Positions 33,451 to 42,388 of a stretch of DNA of 46,142 bases are shown piece by piece. The notes under the pieces are model-generated. The model was given only the letters and a program-made list of their open reading frames with translations, made no database searches and had not been told where the DNA came from. Both the position numbers and the translations under genes were made by a program. The stretch is taken from the NCBI GenBank assembly GCA_964534995.1, contig CAZHSC010000023.1:1-46142 (forward strand), written 5' to 3'. Position 1 is the stretch's first letter; each line of letters starts with the position of its first letter. Source of the DNA: JAJTFW01 sp964534995. Its GTDB lineage: Bacteria > Bacteroidota > Bacteroidia > AKYH767-A > OLB10.

Positions 33451-34047
33451 TTGAAACACCTCTATATCTTTCTGACATTTCTGCTGTACTTCACTGTATG
33501 TGATGCACAATCCGACTCTATTTTCAATCATTTCAAAGTAGTTCAGGAGCAGGATCAGGCCATTATTATTTTTACAGTGAAGGGAGGTGTTCAATGCAGC
33601 GGGGTACGCATACAGCATTCCACCGATTCCATAGCATTCAACAGTATTTATGAATTTCCGGGGGTTTGCGGCAGCCCGGCCGGCGATGAAACTTACACTT
33701 ACACACACGACAATCCGGTAAAAAATAAAATCAATTATTACAGGCTGGAGGTTGGTAACCTTGGAATATATTCAGATACGGTATCTTACTTCTATTATTA
33801 CACCGGGGCCGGGAAATTACTCATTACACCAAATCCATGTACCCGATGTGAGATTCACCTGCCACAACTCAAGGGTGATAATTATACCATAATGCTGTTT
33901 AATAATACGGGAAATCTGTTATATAAAGCTCAGGGCCGTTCAGAAAAGATTGCACTGACGGAATATTTGCCCGCACATGGGACCTACCATATTCTGATTC
34001 TTTATACCAGCGGCTTTACGCTCCGGGCTTCATTTATTTACCAGTAA
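33451..34047 (+). CDS. Small secreted protein with T9SS-like sorting domain
   Basis: This 198-aa protein has a signal peptide (MKHLYIFLTFLLYFTVCDAQ) that begins at a TTG codon; no in-frame ATG lies close upstream. Residues 21-120 look like a fibronectin-type or Ig-like beta domain. The last 75 residues or so resemble a T9SS type A sorting domain (ITPNPCTRCEIHLP, then MLFNNTGNLLYKA, then GTYHILILYTSG), although a CTRC pair is unusual for it. It lies between icd and the convergent paaD gene. No enzymatic motif was seen. The TTG start lowers confidence in the exact 5' end, not in the gene. Confidence 0.7.
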   Translation: MKHLYIFLTFLLYFTVCDAQSDSIFNHFKVVQEQDQAIIIFTVKGGVQCSGVRIQHSTDSIAFNSIYEFPGVCGSPAGDETYTYTHDNPVKNKINYYRLEVGNLGIYSDTVSYFYYYTGAGKLLITPNPCTRCEIHLPQLKGDNYTIMLFNNTGNLLYKAQGRSEKIALTEYLPAHGTYHILILYTSGFTLRASFIYQ

Positions 34048-34091
34048 TTGGGCAGGTATATATGCTGGGACTTTGAAAATATAAAAGATGC

Positions 34092-34595
34092 CTAATGGCA
34101 TTTAAAGAGTTCAAAAGGCTGGTGACAATTGTTGCAAAAATAAAGAGCTTTACAGGCGGTGGAACCAAAATTACTGGTCAGGCTCGTATTTAAAGAATCG
34201 CAAAAGGGGCATTTAATATCCACATTGCGGGGAGTTGACAGCGGGTGCAGGTGTTCAAATGACAATTTGGGCGGCGGTGAAATACCATAAGTTTTCAACT
34301 TGGCCTTTGTTTCTTCGGTCATCCATTCCGTAGTCCAGGCCGGCTTATACACAATACCAATGGACACTTCATATCCCCTTTCCGACAACTCTTCTTTCAC
34401 AGCCTGCTCCATGGCTTTCATAGCAGGACAACCGCTGTAGGTGGGTGTCATGGTAACCGTAATTTTTGAACCATCCACCTTCACATCCCTTACCACACCC
34501 AGTTCAACAATACTGATAGCGGGTATTTCAGGATCAGGGATTGTGTTCAGAATATCCCATATCTTTTGATTACTCTCATCCACAACAGCCTTCAT
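34092..34595 (-). CDS. paaD: Phenylacetyl-CoA epoxidase maturation protein PaaD
   Basis: The 167-aa protein has an N-terminal MIP18/DUF59 domain (IPDPEIPAISIVELGVV and TYSGCPAMKAME with its conserved Cys) and a C-terminal zinc ribbon with two CxxC pairs (CPFC, CNNC). This is the PaaD architecture (PaaJ in some nomenclatures). PaaD is thought to help Fe-S insertion into the PaaE reductase of the ring epoxidase. It is the last gene of the paaABCD block, 17 nt after paaC. The reductase PaaE itself is not in the window. Confidence 0.92.
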   Translation of the reverse strand: MKAVVDESNQKIWDILNTIPDPEIPAISIVELGVVRDVKVDGSKITVTMTPTYSGCPAMKAMEQAVKEELSERGYEVSIGIVYKPAWTTEWMTEETKAKLKTYGISPPPKLSFEHLHPLSTPRNVDIKCPFCDSLNTSLTSNFGSTACKALYFCNNCHQPFELFKCH

Positions 34596-34612
34596 ACATA
34601 TTTTGGGGTTGA

Positions 34613-35371
34613 TTACCAGATTGCATCAGGATATGCCCTTGGCAAAAACTGCAATTCAGAAAGCAGGTGACCTAAATGTTCGGTGTGGATTCCATGGATA
34701 CCGCCTGTGGACTGATAAGCTTTTTCAGGCATTGTCAAGGTTGCTTTTTCCAATACTTCGCGGATCATCCTGCTCCATTCTTCCTTTAATTCAGACAGAT
34801 CACAGGCGATACCCGCTTTAATCAAAACAGCATCCACTTCATCCATTTCAAAGAGCTCATCGGTAAAGTACCATAAATCATCGAGTGCTTTTTGGGTTCT
34901 TTTGTGACTTTCAGGAGTTCCATCACCCAGGCGGATCACCCAATCACTGGAATGGCGCACATGATAGGTCACTTCTTTTAAAGATTTCTCTGCAAGTCCG
35001 GCAACGGTAGTGTCAGCACTTTTTACAAGCGCCCTGAACTGAAGGTAAGCAGCACAACCATACAGGAAAGAACGCATCATCGTTACGGCAAAATCAGTGT
35101 TGGGCTGTTCTACCAGGCAACGGTTATAAAACTCCCTTTCATTCCGGTGATAGGCGATATCATCCTCCGTTCTGTTCTTACCTTCCACCTGAGCGGCATA
35201 CGAATAAAATCCCCTGGCCTGACCAATGAAATCCAGTCCCATATTACTGATCGCGATATCTTCTTCGAGTATAGGTGCATGACCGCACCATTCACACAGA
35301 CGCTGTGCCAGCACCAGTGCATTATCACCCAACCGGACGCAATACTTATAAAGAGCTTCTTGTTGTGTCAT
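34613..35371 (-). CDS. paaC: Phenylacetyl-CoA 1,2-epoxidase structural subunit PaaC
   Basis: This 252-aa helical ferritin-like protein matches PaaC (about 250 aa), with LGDNALVLAQRLCEWCGHAP near the start, ISNMGLDFIGQAR and a C-terminal GGIHGIHTEHLGHLLSE. PaaC pairs with PaaA in the multicomponent epoxidase, which converts phenylacetyl-CoA to the ring 1,2-epoxide with oxygen; PaaC itself has lost the di-iron function. The start codon overlaps the paaB stop as TAATG, so subunits are made in step. PaaD follows after 17 nt. Confidence 0.94.
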   Translation of the reverse strand: MTQQEALYKYCVRLGDNALVLAQRLCEWCGHAPILEEDIAISNMGLDFIGQARGFYSYAAQVEGKNRTEDDIAYHRNEREFYNRCLVEQPNTDFAVTMMRSFLYGCAAYLQFRALVKSADTTVAGLAEKSLKEVTYHVRHSSDWVIRLGDGTPESHKRTQKALDDLWYFTDELFEMDEVDAVLIKAGIACDLSELKEEWSRMIREVLEKATLTMPEKAYQSTGGIHGIHTEHLGHLLSELQFLPRAYPDAIW

Positions 35372-35712
35372 TATATTTGTTTTATGCCTTCGGGCGTTTT
35401 AAAATAATTGGGCCAGCGGTACATTTTATCATTTGCCGGATCAAAGAAGGAACCCACATCATCGGGCGTAGAAGCGGTAATGGCAACAGAGGGCACAACC
35501 CAGATATTTATAGCTTCCTGCCTTCTGGCGTATACATCCCGTGCATTCAGAAGAGCCATTTCGGCATCAGGTGCGTGAACATTACCGGCATGTTCATGGG
35601 CCGCACCATTACTATTTTGAGTAAAGACCTCCCATGATGGCCATTGGTGTGAATCAGACATAATTAATTGATCAATATTTATCATACCGGAATTACCTCC
35701 GGCAGGCAGCAT
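35371..35712 (-). CDS. paaB: Phenylacetyl-CoA epoxidase subunit PaaB
   Basis: The 113-aa protein has the size and pattern of PaaB, the small subunit that bridges PaaAC heterodimers: WPSWEVFTQNSNGAAHEHAGNVHAPDAEMAL in pieces, then ARDVYARRQEAINIWVV and the end GSFFDPANDKMYRWP. It begins with a 17-residue extension rich in Gly that may be unstructured. Both ends overlap neighbours as TAATG, after paaA and before paaC, which should keep the three subunits in fixed ratio. Confidence 0.93.
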   Translation of the reverse strand: MLPAGGNSGMINIDQLIMSDSHQWPSWEVFTQNSNGAAHEHAGNVHAPDAEMALLNARDVYARRQEAINIWVVPSVAITASTPDDVGSFFDPANDKMYRWPNYFKTPEGIKQI

Positions 35713-36656
35713 TATATATGTTTTGTTGCATAAGCCCTTGCCGCTTCACGCACCCAGGCACCATTTTCATGGGCCTCCCTGCGCTGACGCATGCGCAACC
35801 TGTTACAGGGACCATTGCCATTAATAACATTCCGAAACTCTTCCCAGTTTATTTCACCGAACTCATAGTGACGGGTCTGAGGATTCCATTTTAAATCCGG
35901 ATCCGGAATTTTAAGACCGATGGCTTCGGCCTGTGGCACTGTACGGTCGATAAACCGCTGACGCAAATCATCATTTGATTGCAGCTTCACTTTCCATTTC
36001 ATCAGGTCGCCGGAGTTCGGAGAGTCGCTGTCGTGAGGGCCAAACATCATCAACGAAGGCCACCACCAGCGGTTCATAGCGTCCTGTGCCATTTCCTGCT
36101 GTTCTTTTGTACCTTTCATCAGAAAGGCCATAATCTGGTAACCTTGTTTATTATGAAAATTCTCCTCTTTACAGATACGGATCATCGCGCGGGAATAAGG
36201 CCCGTATGAACATTTGGCCAATACGGTCTGGTTCACAATGGCAGCCCCGTCTACCAACCATCCTATGGCTCCTATGTCGGCCCAGTTTAAAGTAGGATAA
36301 TTGAAGATACTCGAATACTTGGCCTTTCCGGACAAAAGCTGATCAATCATTTCTGCACGGTCGGTTCCCAGGGTTTCAGCAGCGCTGTATATGTACAAAC
36401 CATGACCGGCTTCATCCTGTATTTTGGCCAGCAAAACCGCCTTCCTCATAAGGCTTGGCGCACGGGTAAGCCAGTTGCCTTCCGGCAGCATGCCAACTAC
36501 TTCCGAATGGGCATGCTGAGACATCATTCGCAACAACTGGTTGCGATAACGCTCTGGCATCCAATCTTTTGGCTCAATTACTTTTCCGGCCGCAATTTTT
36601 TCGTCGAATTCCTTTTCCTTTTTCTGTATTTCTTCAGCGGTCAATGGCTGTTTCAT
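35712..36656 (-). CDS. paaA: Phenylacetyl-CoA 1,2-epoxidase catalytic subunit PaaA
   Basis: The 314-aa di-iron subunit PaaA binds phenylacetyl-CoA and activates oxygen. Metal ligands of the ferritin-like fold are visible in QHAHSEVVGMLPEG, KIQDEAGHGLYIYSAAETLG and ICKEENFHNKQGYQIM; late residues WWWPSLMMFGPHDSDSP are typical. It is the first gene of the paaABCD block and shares a TAATG with paaB. The upstream 213 bases also hold the divergent promoter of the polysaccharide export gene. No exact -7 element was found close to its ATG. There is no regulator gene (PaaX or TetR type) in the window. Confidence 0.95.
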   Translation of the reverse strand: MKQPLTAEEIQKKEKEFDEKIAAGKVIEPKDWMPERYRNQLLRMMSQHAHSEVVGMLPEGNWLTRAPSLMRKAVLLAKIQDEAGHGLYIYSAAETLGTDRAEMIDQLLSGKAKYSSIFNYPTLNWADIGAIGWLVDGAAIVNQTVLAKCSYGPYSRAMIRICKEENFHNKQGYQIMAFLMKGTKEQQEMAQDAMNRWWWPSLMMFGPHDSDSPNSGDLMKWKVKLQSNDDLRQRFIDRTVPQAEAIGLKIPDPDLKWNPQTRHYEFGEINWEEFRNVINGNGPCNRLRMRQRREAHENGAWVREAARAYATKHI

Positions 36657-36856
36657 TTTGGATCAAGTATTATTTGAGTTGTAAAATTATGACAATCAAG
36701 ATTGCAAGACAAATGAGATTTATCAATTCTTAAACACAAGAATTCATTGAACAGGCTGTTGCTCTTTTTATACAGTAAGCCGGTGCAACAACTAGTAAAC
36801 AACTGCGTATACCATTTGTTAAAACGCGGTATATCCATCTGAACAGACAGAATAGC

Positions 36857-36864
36857 TATCTTTG
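36857..36864 (+). promoter_or_regulatory. -7 element (TATCTTTG) for the exopolysaccharide locus
   Basis: This is an exact TAnnTTTG match that ends 5 nt before the ATG at 36870, so the first mRNA of the locus would be leaderless or nearly so. No -33 TTG is seen at the usual distance. Confidence 0.5.
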
Positions 36865-36869
36865 TAACT

Positions 36870-37694
36870 ATGAGAATCTTAACCAAAACATACATAGCCA
36901 TATTCCTTTTTTTCACTGTTTCATGTCGTCATGTGAGCGATGTGGCCTATTTTCAGCCTGGTGATTCCAGCCGGACCGAAAGGAAAGTAATCTACCCAAA
37001 TTTCAACACCGATAAAAGCAATGTCCCGGTGCCTGTTTATGAAAACCTCATTCAACCCGGCGATATCCTTTCTGTTTATGTTTCAAGTCTGAGTCCGGAA
37101 GCCAGTAGTTTTTTCAATGCCATTGCACCTGTAGAACGTAATGAACAGACCAACAACAGTTCCTTCGCCACCCGCACAGATATTGGTTACCTTGTTGATA
37201 TTCAAGGATATATTGAACTACCTCTGATTGGAAAAGTTAAACTTGCCGGTTTAAGTACTTCTATTGCAAGGGATACGCTTACCAGGAGGTTGGAGAAATA
37301 TCTCCAATATCCATCCGTAAGAATATACATTGAAAACTTCAGAGTAACTATCTTAGGAGAAGTGTTTCGACCAGGAGTTTACAATGTCACCAATGAGCGA
37401 ATCACCATTCCGGAAGCGATTGGACTAGCCGGAGATCTGACCATATTTGCCAACAGGAAAAATATCACATTAATCCGTGAGGAAAAAGGCGGAGAAAAAA
37501 AATACATTAACCTTGATATTACCACAAGGGAACTCTTTAGTTCCTCCTATTATAACCTCAGATCGGGAGACATCCTCTATATATCACCGGTCAAAGGAAA
37601 GGTTGCCCAGAGCGATAATTTTTACAGGGTACTTCCCATCGTACTCAGCAGCCTTACCTTAGTAGCGGTACTGGTAACCCGAATCATTCAATAA
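36870..37694 (+). CDS. Wza-like polysaccharide export lipoprotein
   Basis: This 274-aa outer-membrane lipoprotein (lipobox TVSC, Cys19) has the poly-export domain, starting at IQPGDILSVYVSS and including GYIELPLIGKVKLAGLS, followed by an SLBB-like segment (VTILGEVFRPGVYNVTNERITIPEAIGLAGDL). Its C-terminus is a hydrophobic helix (about 252-272), as in Wza, where it forms the outer-membrane pore. It exports capsule or exopolysaccharide together with the Wzc-like kinase gene, which follows after 23 nt. A -7 element lies directly before the ATG. Confidence 0.92.
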   Translation: MRILTKTYIAIFLFFTVSCRHVSDVAYFQPGDSSRTERKVIYPNFNTDKSNVPVPVYENLIQPGDILSVYVSSLSPEASSFFNAIAPVERNEQTNNSSFATRTDIGYLVDIQGYIELPLIGKVKLAGLSTSIARDTLTRRLEKYLQYPSVRIYIENFRVTILGEVFRPGVYNVTNERITIPEAIGLAGDLTIFANRKNITLIREEKGGEKKYINLDITTRELFSSSYYNLRSGDILYISPVKGKVAQSDNFYRVLPIVLSSLTLVAVLVTRIIQ

Positions 37695-37717
37695 AATCTA
37701 ACTTTTCCATACAGGTT

Positions 37718-40195
37718 ATGAGCGAAATCAAACAGCAAGCACAACAACCCTACAGTTATCCTAATCAGCAACAGGCCATTGGCGCAGGTGAAGCTAATAA
37801 CCAGATCAATCTGAAATTTTTGTTCAACAAATTTTTCCTCAGGCACTGGTATCTGTACATTTACACTTTAACCCTGGGAATTATTACCGCCTATTTCTAT
37901 AACTGGTACGCTACTCCTATTTATTTTACAAGCTGTACTGTATTAATTAAAGATGACAAGCAAAAATACAATGGAAGCGATTTGCTTTCGCAACTCAACC
38001 AGTTCAATACCGAAGGCGGCATAGAGACTGAAATTGGAATTATCCGTTCACGCGAATTGATTTCCAAAACACTGGCTGATCTTGGATATGACAAAAGCTA
38101 TTACCTGAAAGGAGAAATCAAAACCTCTGAGATTTATAAAGAAACACCCATCAGACTTGTTGAAGACACCTTATATGCCATTGCAAACAGCACGGTGCTC
38201 AATGTTGAAATTCTCGACAGCCGCAAATACAAACTCAGTTATAACCACCCCAGCGGATATCAAATCGGATATTACCTCTTCGGTAAAAAGGTGACTACCA
38301 AAATCGGTATTTTTAAACTGGAAAAAACCGATAAATTCAAAGACGACAGCTATAACAGCAAGACCTATGATAAGCGGAATTTCATCATACGATTTAACAG
38401 CATAGAGAATCTCACCATTAATTACCAAACCGCTTTAAAGGTTGACAAGGTGAGCAAGATGTCCAATATCCTTCAGGCATCCATTCAAGGTCCGGTACCA
38501 TCAAAAAATGAAGACTTTCTCAATCGACTCTTTGACTTTTATATTGCAAAAGGCATTGAGCTTAAAAATGAATACGCTGTCAATACGCTGAGGTTTATTG
38601 ATGAACAGGTGGCCTTACTGACCCAGGAAATTGACCTGAACGAAGCGAGCGTTGAAAAGTTCAGGGTACAGAAGGGCATTACGGACTTAAGCGTAGAAGC
38701 CACTTCTTATCTAGAAAGCGTAAAAAACTTCGATAATAAAATTTCAGAATTACAGGTGCAGATTACTTTTCTTGATTACCTGGAACAATATGTTTCAAAA
38801 GGAAAGGAGTTATCAGGCAATATATCTCCAGGCAGTATATTGGTAAACGATCCTTTGCTGACCAACCTGATTTTAAAAATGAATGAACTTGAGAATAAAA
38901 GGAAGTCGCAGTTGAACCTTGCCAAACAGGACAATCCGCTACTGGTAGGGCTTAACATTGAAATTCAAAACACCAAGGCATCTTTGCTCGAAAACATAAA
39001 GAGTTTACGCAATGGACTCAAATCATCGCTGAATGAAGCGATGTATCAGAAAAGCCAGGTGCAGGGAAGACTTCGCCTGCTTCCCGGAGCGCAACGTGAA
39101 TTACAAACCCTTATGAGGGGCTCCAATATCAAGGAAACACTATATTCTTATCTTTTACAGAAGCGGGCTGAAACGGCCATTATCCTGGCTTCCACAACAG
39201 CCGACAACCGTGTAGTAGATAACTCAAAAACATTTTTCAAACCCCTGAAACCGGTAAAAAGCCTGAGCTATTCTATTGCCATTATTTTAGGACTTCTCAT
39301 ACCGGGTATTTTAATTTACAGTCGTGACTTGTTGAATGATAAAATCCTTGACCGCTATGACCTCGAAAGACTCACCAATATTCCCATGTTGGGGATGATA
39401 GGATTAAGCGCCTCAAAATCGAACCTGGTAGTTACAGAAAAACCCAACTCACATATTTCGGAAGCCTTCAGGTCCATCCGCACCAATTTGCAGTATTTCA
39501 ACCCGAACAAGGATCATAATATCATCATGGTAACCTCGTCGATCAGTTCGGAAGGTAAAAGTTTCTGTTCACTCAACCTGGCCGTAATGCTGGCCATGTC
39601 GGGAAGGAAGACCATACTTGTTGGCTGTGACCTGCGGAAACCCAAAATCACAGTTGGCTTTGACTTCACCAGCGAAGTAGGACTCAGTAACTATCTTATA
39701 GGTATCGCCAGTGAAAAAGAGGTAATTCAAAATTCAGGAACCATTCCGAACCTGGATATTATACTTTCAGGTCCGAAGCCACCCAATCCATCCGAACTTA
39801 TTATATCTCCCAAGATGGATGTTCTGTTCGATTACCTGAAAGCAAACTATGCAAATATCATTCTCGACACTCCGCCGGTAGGGCTGATCACTGACGCCAT
39901 GGTGCTTTCAAAATACACTGATATTAACATATATGTGGTTCGTCAGGGGGTTACCCGCAGGCATCACCTGAGCTTTGTAAATAAATTGTACAATGAGGGC
40001 AAGCTTAAAAACCTCTGCATCATTTTAAATGCCATGAAAGCCAACAATAGGAGCTATGGTTATGGCTACGAATATTCATATGGATATGGTTATGGATATG
40101 GCTATGGGTATGGATATTATGAAGAGGATAGTAAGGAAAGCGGATTCAAAGCGACCTTCAAATCCCTGTTTGGCAAGAAAAGGAAAAAAGCCTGA
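37718..40195 (+). CDS. Wzc-like polysaccharide co-polymerase / tyrosine autokinase
   Basis: The 825-aa inner-membrane protein has a Wzz-type N-terminal region with a helix near 42-65, a long periplasmic coiled-coil part, a second helix near 522-542, and a cytoplasmic BY-kinase domain. Walker A is SSEGKS (about 609), Walker A' is ILVGCDLRKPK (about 634) and Walker B is IILDTPPVG (about 714). The Walker A' has Gly where E. coli Wzc has its first Asp. The tail carries 12 tyrosines in residues 780-801, many as Tyr-Gly pairs, the expected autophosphorylation cluster. It controls chain length and export with the Wza-like protein, 23 nt upstream. Confidence 0.92.
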   Translation: MSEIKQQAQQPYSYPNQQQAIGAGEANNQINLKFLFNKFFLRHWYLYIYTLTLGIITAYFYNWYATPIYFTSCTVLIKDDKQKYNGSDLLSQLNQFNTEGGIETEIGIIRSRELISKTLADLGYDKSYYLKGEIKTSEIYKETPIRLVEDTLYAIANSTVLNVEILDSRKYKLSYNHPSGYQIGYYLFGKKVTTKIGIFKLEKTDKFKDDSYNSKTYDKRNFIIRFNSIENLTINYQTALKVDKVSKMSNILQASIQGPVPSKNEDFLNRLFDFYIAKGIELKNEYAVNTLRFIDEQVALLTQEIDLNEASVEKFRVQKGITDLSVEATSYLESVKNFDNKISELQVQITFLDYLEQYVSKGKELSGNISPGSILVNDPLLTNLILKMNELENKRKSQLNLAKQDNPLLVGLNIEIQNTKASLLENIKSLRNGLKSSLNEAMYQKSQVQGRLRLLPGAQRELQTLMRGSNIKETLYSYLLQKRAETAIILASTTADNRVVDNSKTFFKPLKPVKSLSYSIAIILGLLIPGILIYSRDLLNDKILDRYDLERLTNIPMLGMIGLSASKSNLVVTEKPNSHISEAFRSIRTNLQYFNPNKDHNIIMVTSSISSEGKSFCSLNLAVMLAMSGRKTILVGCDLRKPKITVGFDFTSEVGLSNYLIGIASEKEVIQNSGTIPNLDIILSGPKPPNPSELIISPKMDVLFDYLKANYANIILDTPPVGLITDAMVLSKYTDINIYVVRQGVTRRHHLSFVNKLYNEGKLKNLCIILNAMKANNRSYGYGYEYSYGYGYGYGYGYGYYEEDSKESGFKATFKSLFGKKRKKA
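40055..40120 (+). repeat. Hexanucleotide tandem repeat coding the Tyr-Gly tail of the Wzc-like kinase
   Basis: TATGGN units with third-position variation repeat in frame, encoding YG pairs. Six consecutive YG units (40082-40117) follow four Tyr codons. Unit gain or loss by slippage would keep the frame and change the number of phosphorylatable tyrosines. Confidence 0.8.
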
Positions 40196-40222
40196 AAATG
40201 TACAGGGGAAGGTCATTAACCT

Positions 40223-41569
40223 GTGAAGGCAAAAATCAATACTAAATACAGGGCATTAAAAAGAAATTTCGATCCGGAATCGAAAAGTCTTTTTAAAAAC
40301 AGTTCATGGGTTTTCCTGTCTAATGGACTGGGTACAGCCTATGCTTTTCTAAAAACCATTTTAATAACCCGCATTCTTGGCGCGGAATTACTGGGCACCT
40401 ACACCCTGGCCATCGCCTTTATACTCACCACACAGGAATTCCTGCGTCTTAACATTTCCATGGGGCTGATACGCTTCGGAGCAAAATTCAATACCGAAGG
40501 AGATAAAGGCAAAGTTGTATCAGTGATTAAATACAGTCTGTTACTCAGCACCATTTCTGCCATGTTGTCGGTACTGGCGGTTGTGGTCATGACTTTCATT
40601 TTTTACGATACTTTTATAAAAAGTCCGGACCTCACCTGGTATATCATCTCCTTCGCTATCGCCAACAGTTTTTCGTTTATCGATGCCATTGCCAAAGCAA
40701 GTCTTAAGCTATTTTACAAATTCCGGCTAAATTCGGTGATTCAGATGATCATGGACACCGTTGAAATCCTCATCATCACGATAACCCTGGTAATAAATGG
40801 CCCGGACCTGGAAGCATTCTTTACAGCCAGCATATGTACCCGTATCATCAACAGCATCACCTGTAATTATGCGGCTTACAGAGAACTTCTGCCTGAACTC
40901 ACTCCATACATCAACGCAGGAATAAACAGGATCAAAAACCACCACCGGGAATTTCTGCAATATATATTCGGAAATTCAATGAGCAGCACCTTGAAAGTTT
41001 TCATGAACCAGGGGGACGTGTTATTATTGGGAGCCATGTGCAGCCTCAGCGAAGTGGCATACTATTCCACTGCCAAAAAACTGGCTTACTCGGTGCTTAC
41101 GTTAACGGATCCGCTGGCCACTTCGGTATTCCCGCAACTTTCGCACCTCATCGCCGCCAAAGTTTATCACAAAGTGAAAACCATGATAGGAAGTATCACA
41201 CGAATGGTTGCGCTTCCCGCCCTTATCTTCCTCGGAGTGGCCTTTCTGTTCAAAGAGGAAATCATCACCTTGCTTTATGGTAATGCATTTTCAGACGCTT
41301 CCACCCCCTTCTTTATCCTGCTGATCTGCGCCATGCAGGGCGCGGTATTTTTCTGGGCGCTGCCCCTCATCCAAAGCCTGGGACTGATCAAGAAACGATT
41401 TCTGGTTTATCTGACCGCCATTATCATTGGAGCCATCATTGCCGTGTTGCTGGCCGGAACATACAAAGCTTCCGGAGTAGCGGTGGGACTTCTCACAGCC
41501 AATCTGTACATTACGTTTCGCTTTATTCAGGCAGGAGTCAGCCGGTTGAACAAAACTACGCCGACATAA
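40223..41569 (+). CDS. Wzx-like oligosaccharide flippase (MOP superfamily)
   Basis: This 448-aa protein has about 12-14 hydrophobic helices and the polysaccharide-biosynthesis flippase pattern: a soluble 30-residue start, then FKNSSWVFLSNGLGTAYAFLKTILITRILG, read in segments, and ILGAELLGTYTLA. It would flip undecaprenyl-diphosphate-linked repeat units across the inner membrane. It begins at GTG 40223, 27 nt after the kinase gene; no in-frame ATG occurs before the first helix. The partner polymerase (Wzy) is not seen in the window and may lie to the right. Confidence 0.88.
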   Translation: MKAKINTKYRALKRNFDPESKSLFKNSSWVFLSNGLGTAYAFLKTILITRILGAELLGTYTLAIAFILTTQEFLRLNISMGLIRFGAKFNTEGDKGKVVSVIKYSLLLSTISAMLSVLAVVVMTFIFYDTFIKSPDLTWYIISFAIANSFSFIDAIAKASLKLFYKFRLNSVIQMIMDTVEILIITITLVINGPDLEAFFTASICTRIINSITCNYAAYRELLPELTPYINAGINRIKNHHREFLQYIFGNSMSSTLKVFMNQGDVLLLGAMCSLSEVAYYSTAKKLAYSVLTLTDPLATSVFPQLSHLIAAKVYHKVKTMIGSITRMVALPALIFLGVAFLFKEEIITLLYGNAFSDASTPFFILLICAMQGAVFFWALPLIQSLGLIKKRFLVYLTAIIIGAIIAVLLAGTYKASGVAVGLLTANLYITFRFIQAGVSRLNKTTPT

Positions 41570-41641
41570 AATTAAACTGAAAAAGCAGTAAGAAATAATC
41601 AATTACTTTGCATCAGCTATTGCAGTAAAACAATTACAACA

Positions 41642-42388
41642 ATGGAAATCCTACAAGCCAGTCGCAAATCGGTCGCTTTCAGACATCCTTTATCCGCCTT
41701 GTCATTTTACATAGGTAATAAAGGCGCTTTACACAAGGCGATAATATTTGATGCGGCGAAATATCTGCTTGGCAAACAATTTATCAAGCAGGAATGGATG
41801 CACGCGCTCCATGAAATTGAAAACAATCAGTTAATCCCCCCATCCAGCAATACGCATAATGTAGTAGTTGGCAATAGCCTTAATACCACCTTTGGAAAAT
41901 GGATATGGTGCTGTGTAAGGGTACTGAAACCTGAAATAATGATAGAAACAGGAGTGGCACACGGCTCCTCCTCATGGATCATTTTAAATGCCATGCATCT
42001 TAACAAAAAAGGGACTCTACATTCCATTGATTTACCCAACAATGATACCAACAGCGCTTACAATTTTGGAAATGCGCAACCAGCTACCGGATGGATGGTT
42101 CCGGAATCCCTCCGTTCACAATGGCAGTTACATTTGGGATTTGCACAGGAAATCCTGCCGGCCCTTTTAGTGAAACTTGGTAAAATTGATATTTTCTTTC
42201 ACGACAGTGACCACAGTTATGAGCATATGAAATTCGAGTTTGAATCGGCAGAAAAATTTATCAGGCAGGGAGGATTACTCATAAGTGACGATGTACATAA
42301 AAATAAAGCCTTCAAAGAATTTGTGGACCGGAGCAAATGGAAAGCTTTAATGTTTAACAAAGGAGGATGTGCACTATCCAATGGCTGA
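41642..42388 (+). CDS. Class I SAM-dependent methyltransferase
   Basis: The 248-aa protein has a Rossmann methyltransferase core: motif I is IMIETGVAHGSSSWIILNA (ETGVAHGSSS), the second strand ends in LHSIDLPNND, and later strands read IDIFFHDSDHSYEHMKFEF and GGLLISDDVHKN. The HDSDHSYEH phrase resembles the metal-using sugar or O-methyltransferases of the Methyltransf_24 group. In this locus it probably methylates a sugar residue or repeat unit; the target is inference. It follows the flippase by 72 nt. Its last bases (AAAGGAGG at 42359-42366) could serve as a ribosome binding site for the next gene, which it overlaps by 8 nt. Confidence 0.82.
   Translation: MEILQASRKSVAFRHPLSALSFYIGNKGALHKAIIFDAAKYLLGKQFIKQEWMHALHEIENNQLIPPSSNTHNVVVGNSLNTTFGKWIWCCVRVLKPEIMIETGVAHGSSSWIILNAMHLNKKGTLHSIDLPNNDTNSAYNFGNAQPATGWMVPESLRSQWQLHLGFAQEILPALLVKLGKIDIFFHDSDHSYEHMKFEFESAEKFIRQGGLLISDDVHKNKAFKEFVDRSKWKALMFNKGGCALSNG

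Noticed and set aside
40055..40120. Repeat array as a CRISPR or non-coding satellite
   Set aside because: The units are 6 bp, in frame, and encode the tyrosine tail expected at the end of a Wzc-like kinase.
42369..42380. GTG start for the glycosyltransferase directly after AAAGGAGG
   Set aside because: The purine stretch is part of the upstream gene and would touch the GTG with only 2 nt of spacing; ATG 42381 is more likely, though not certain.
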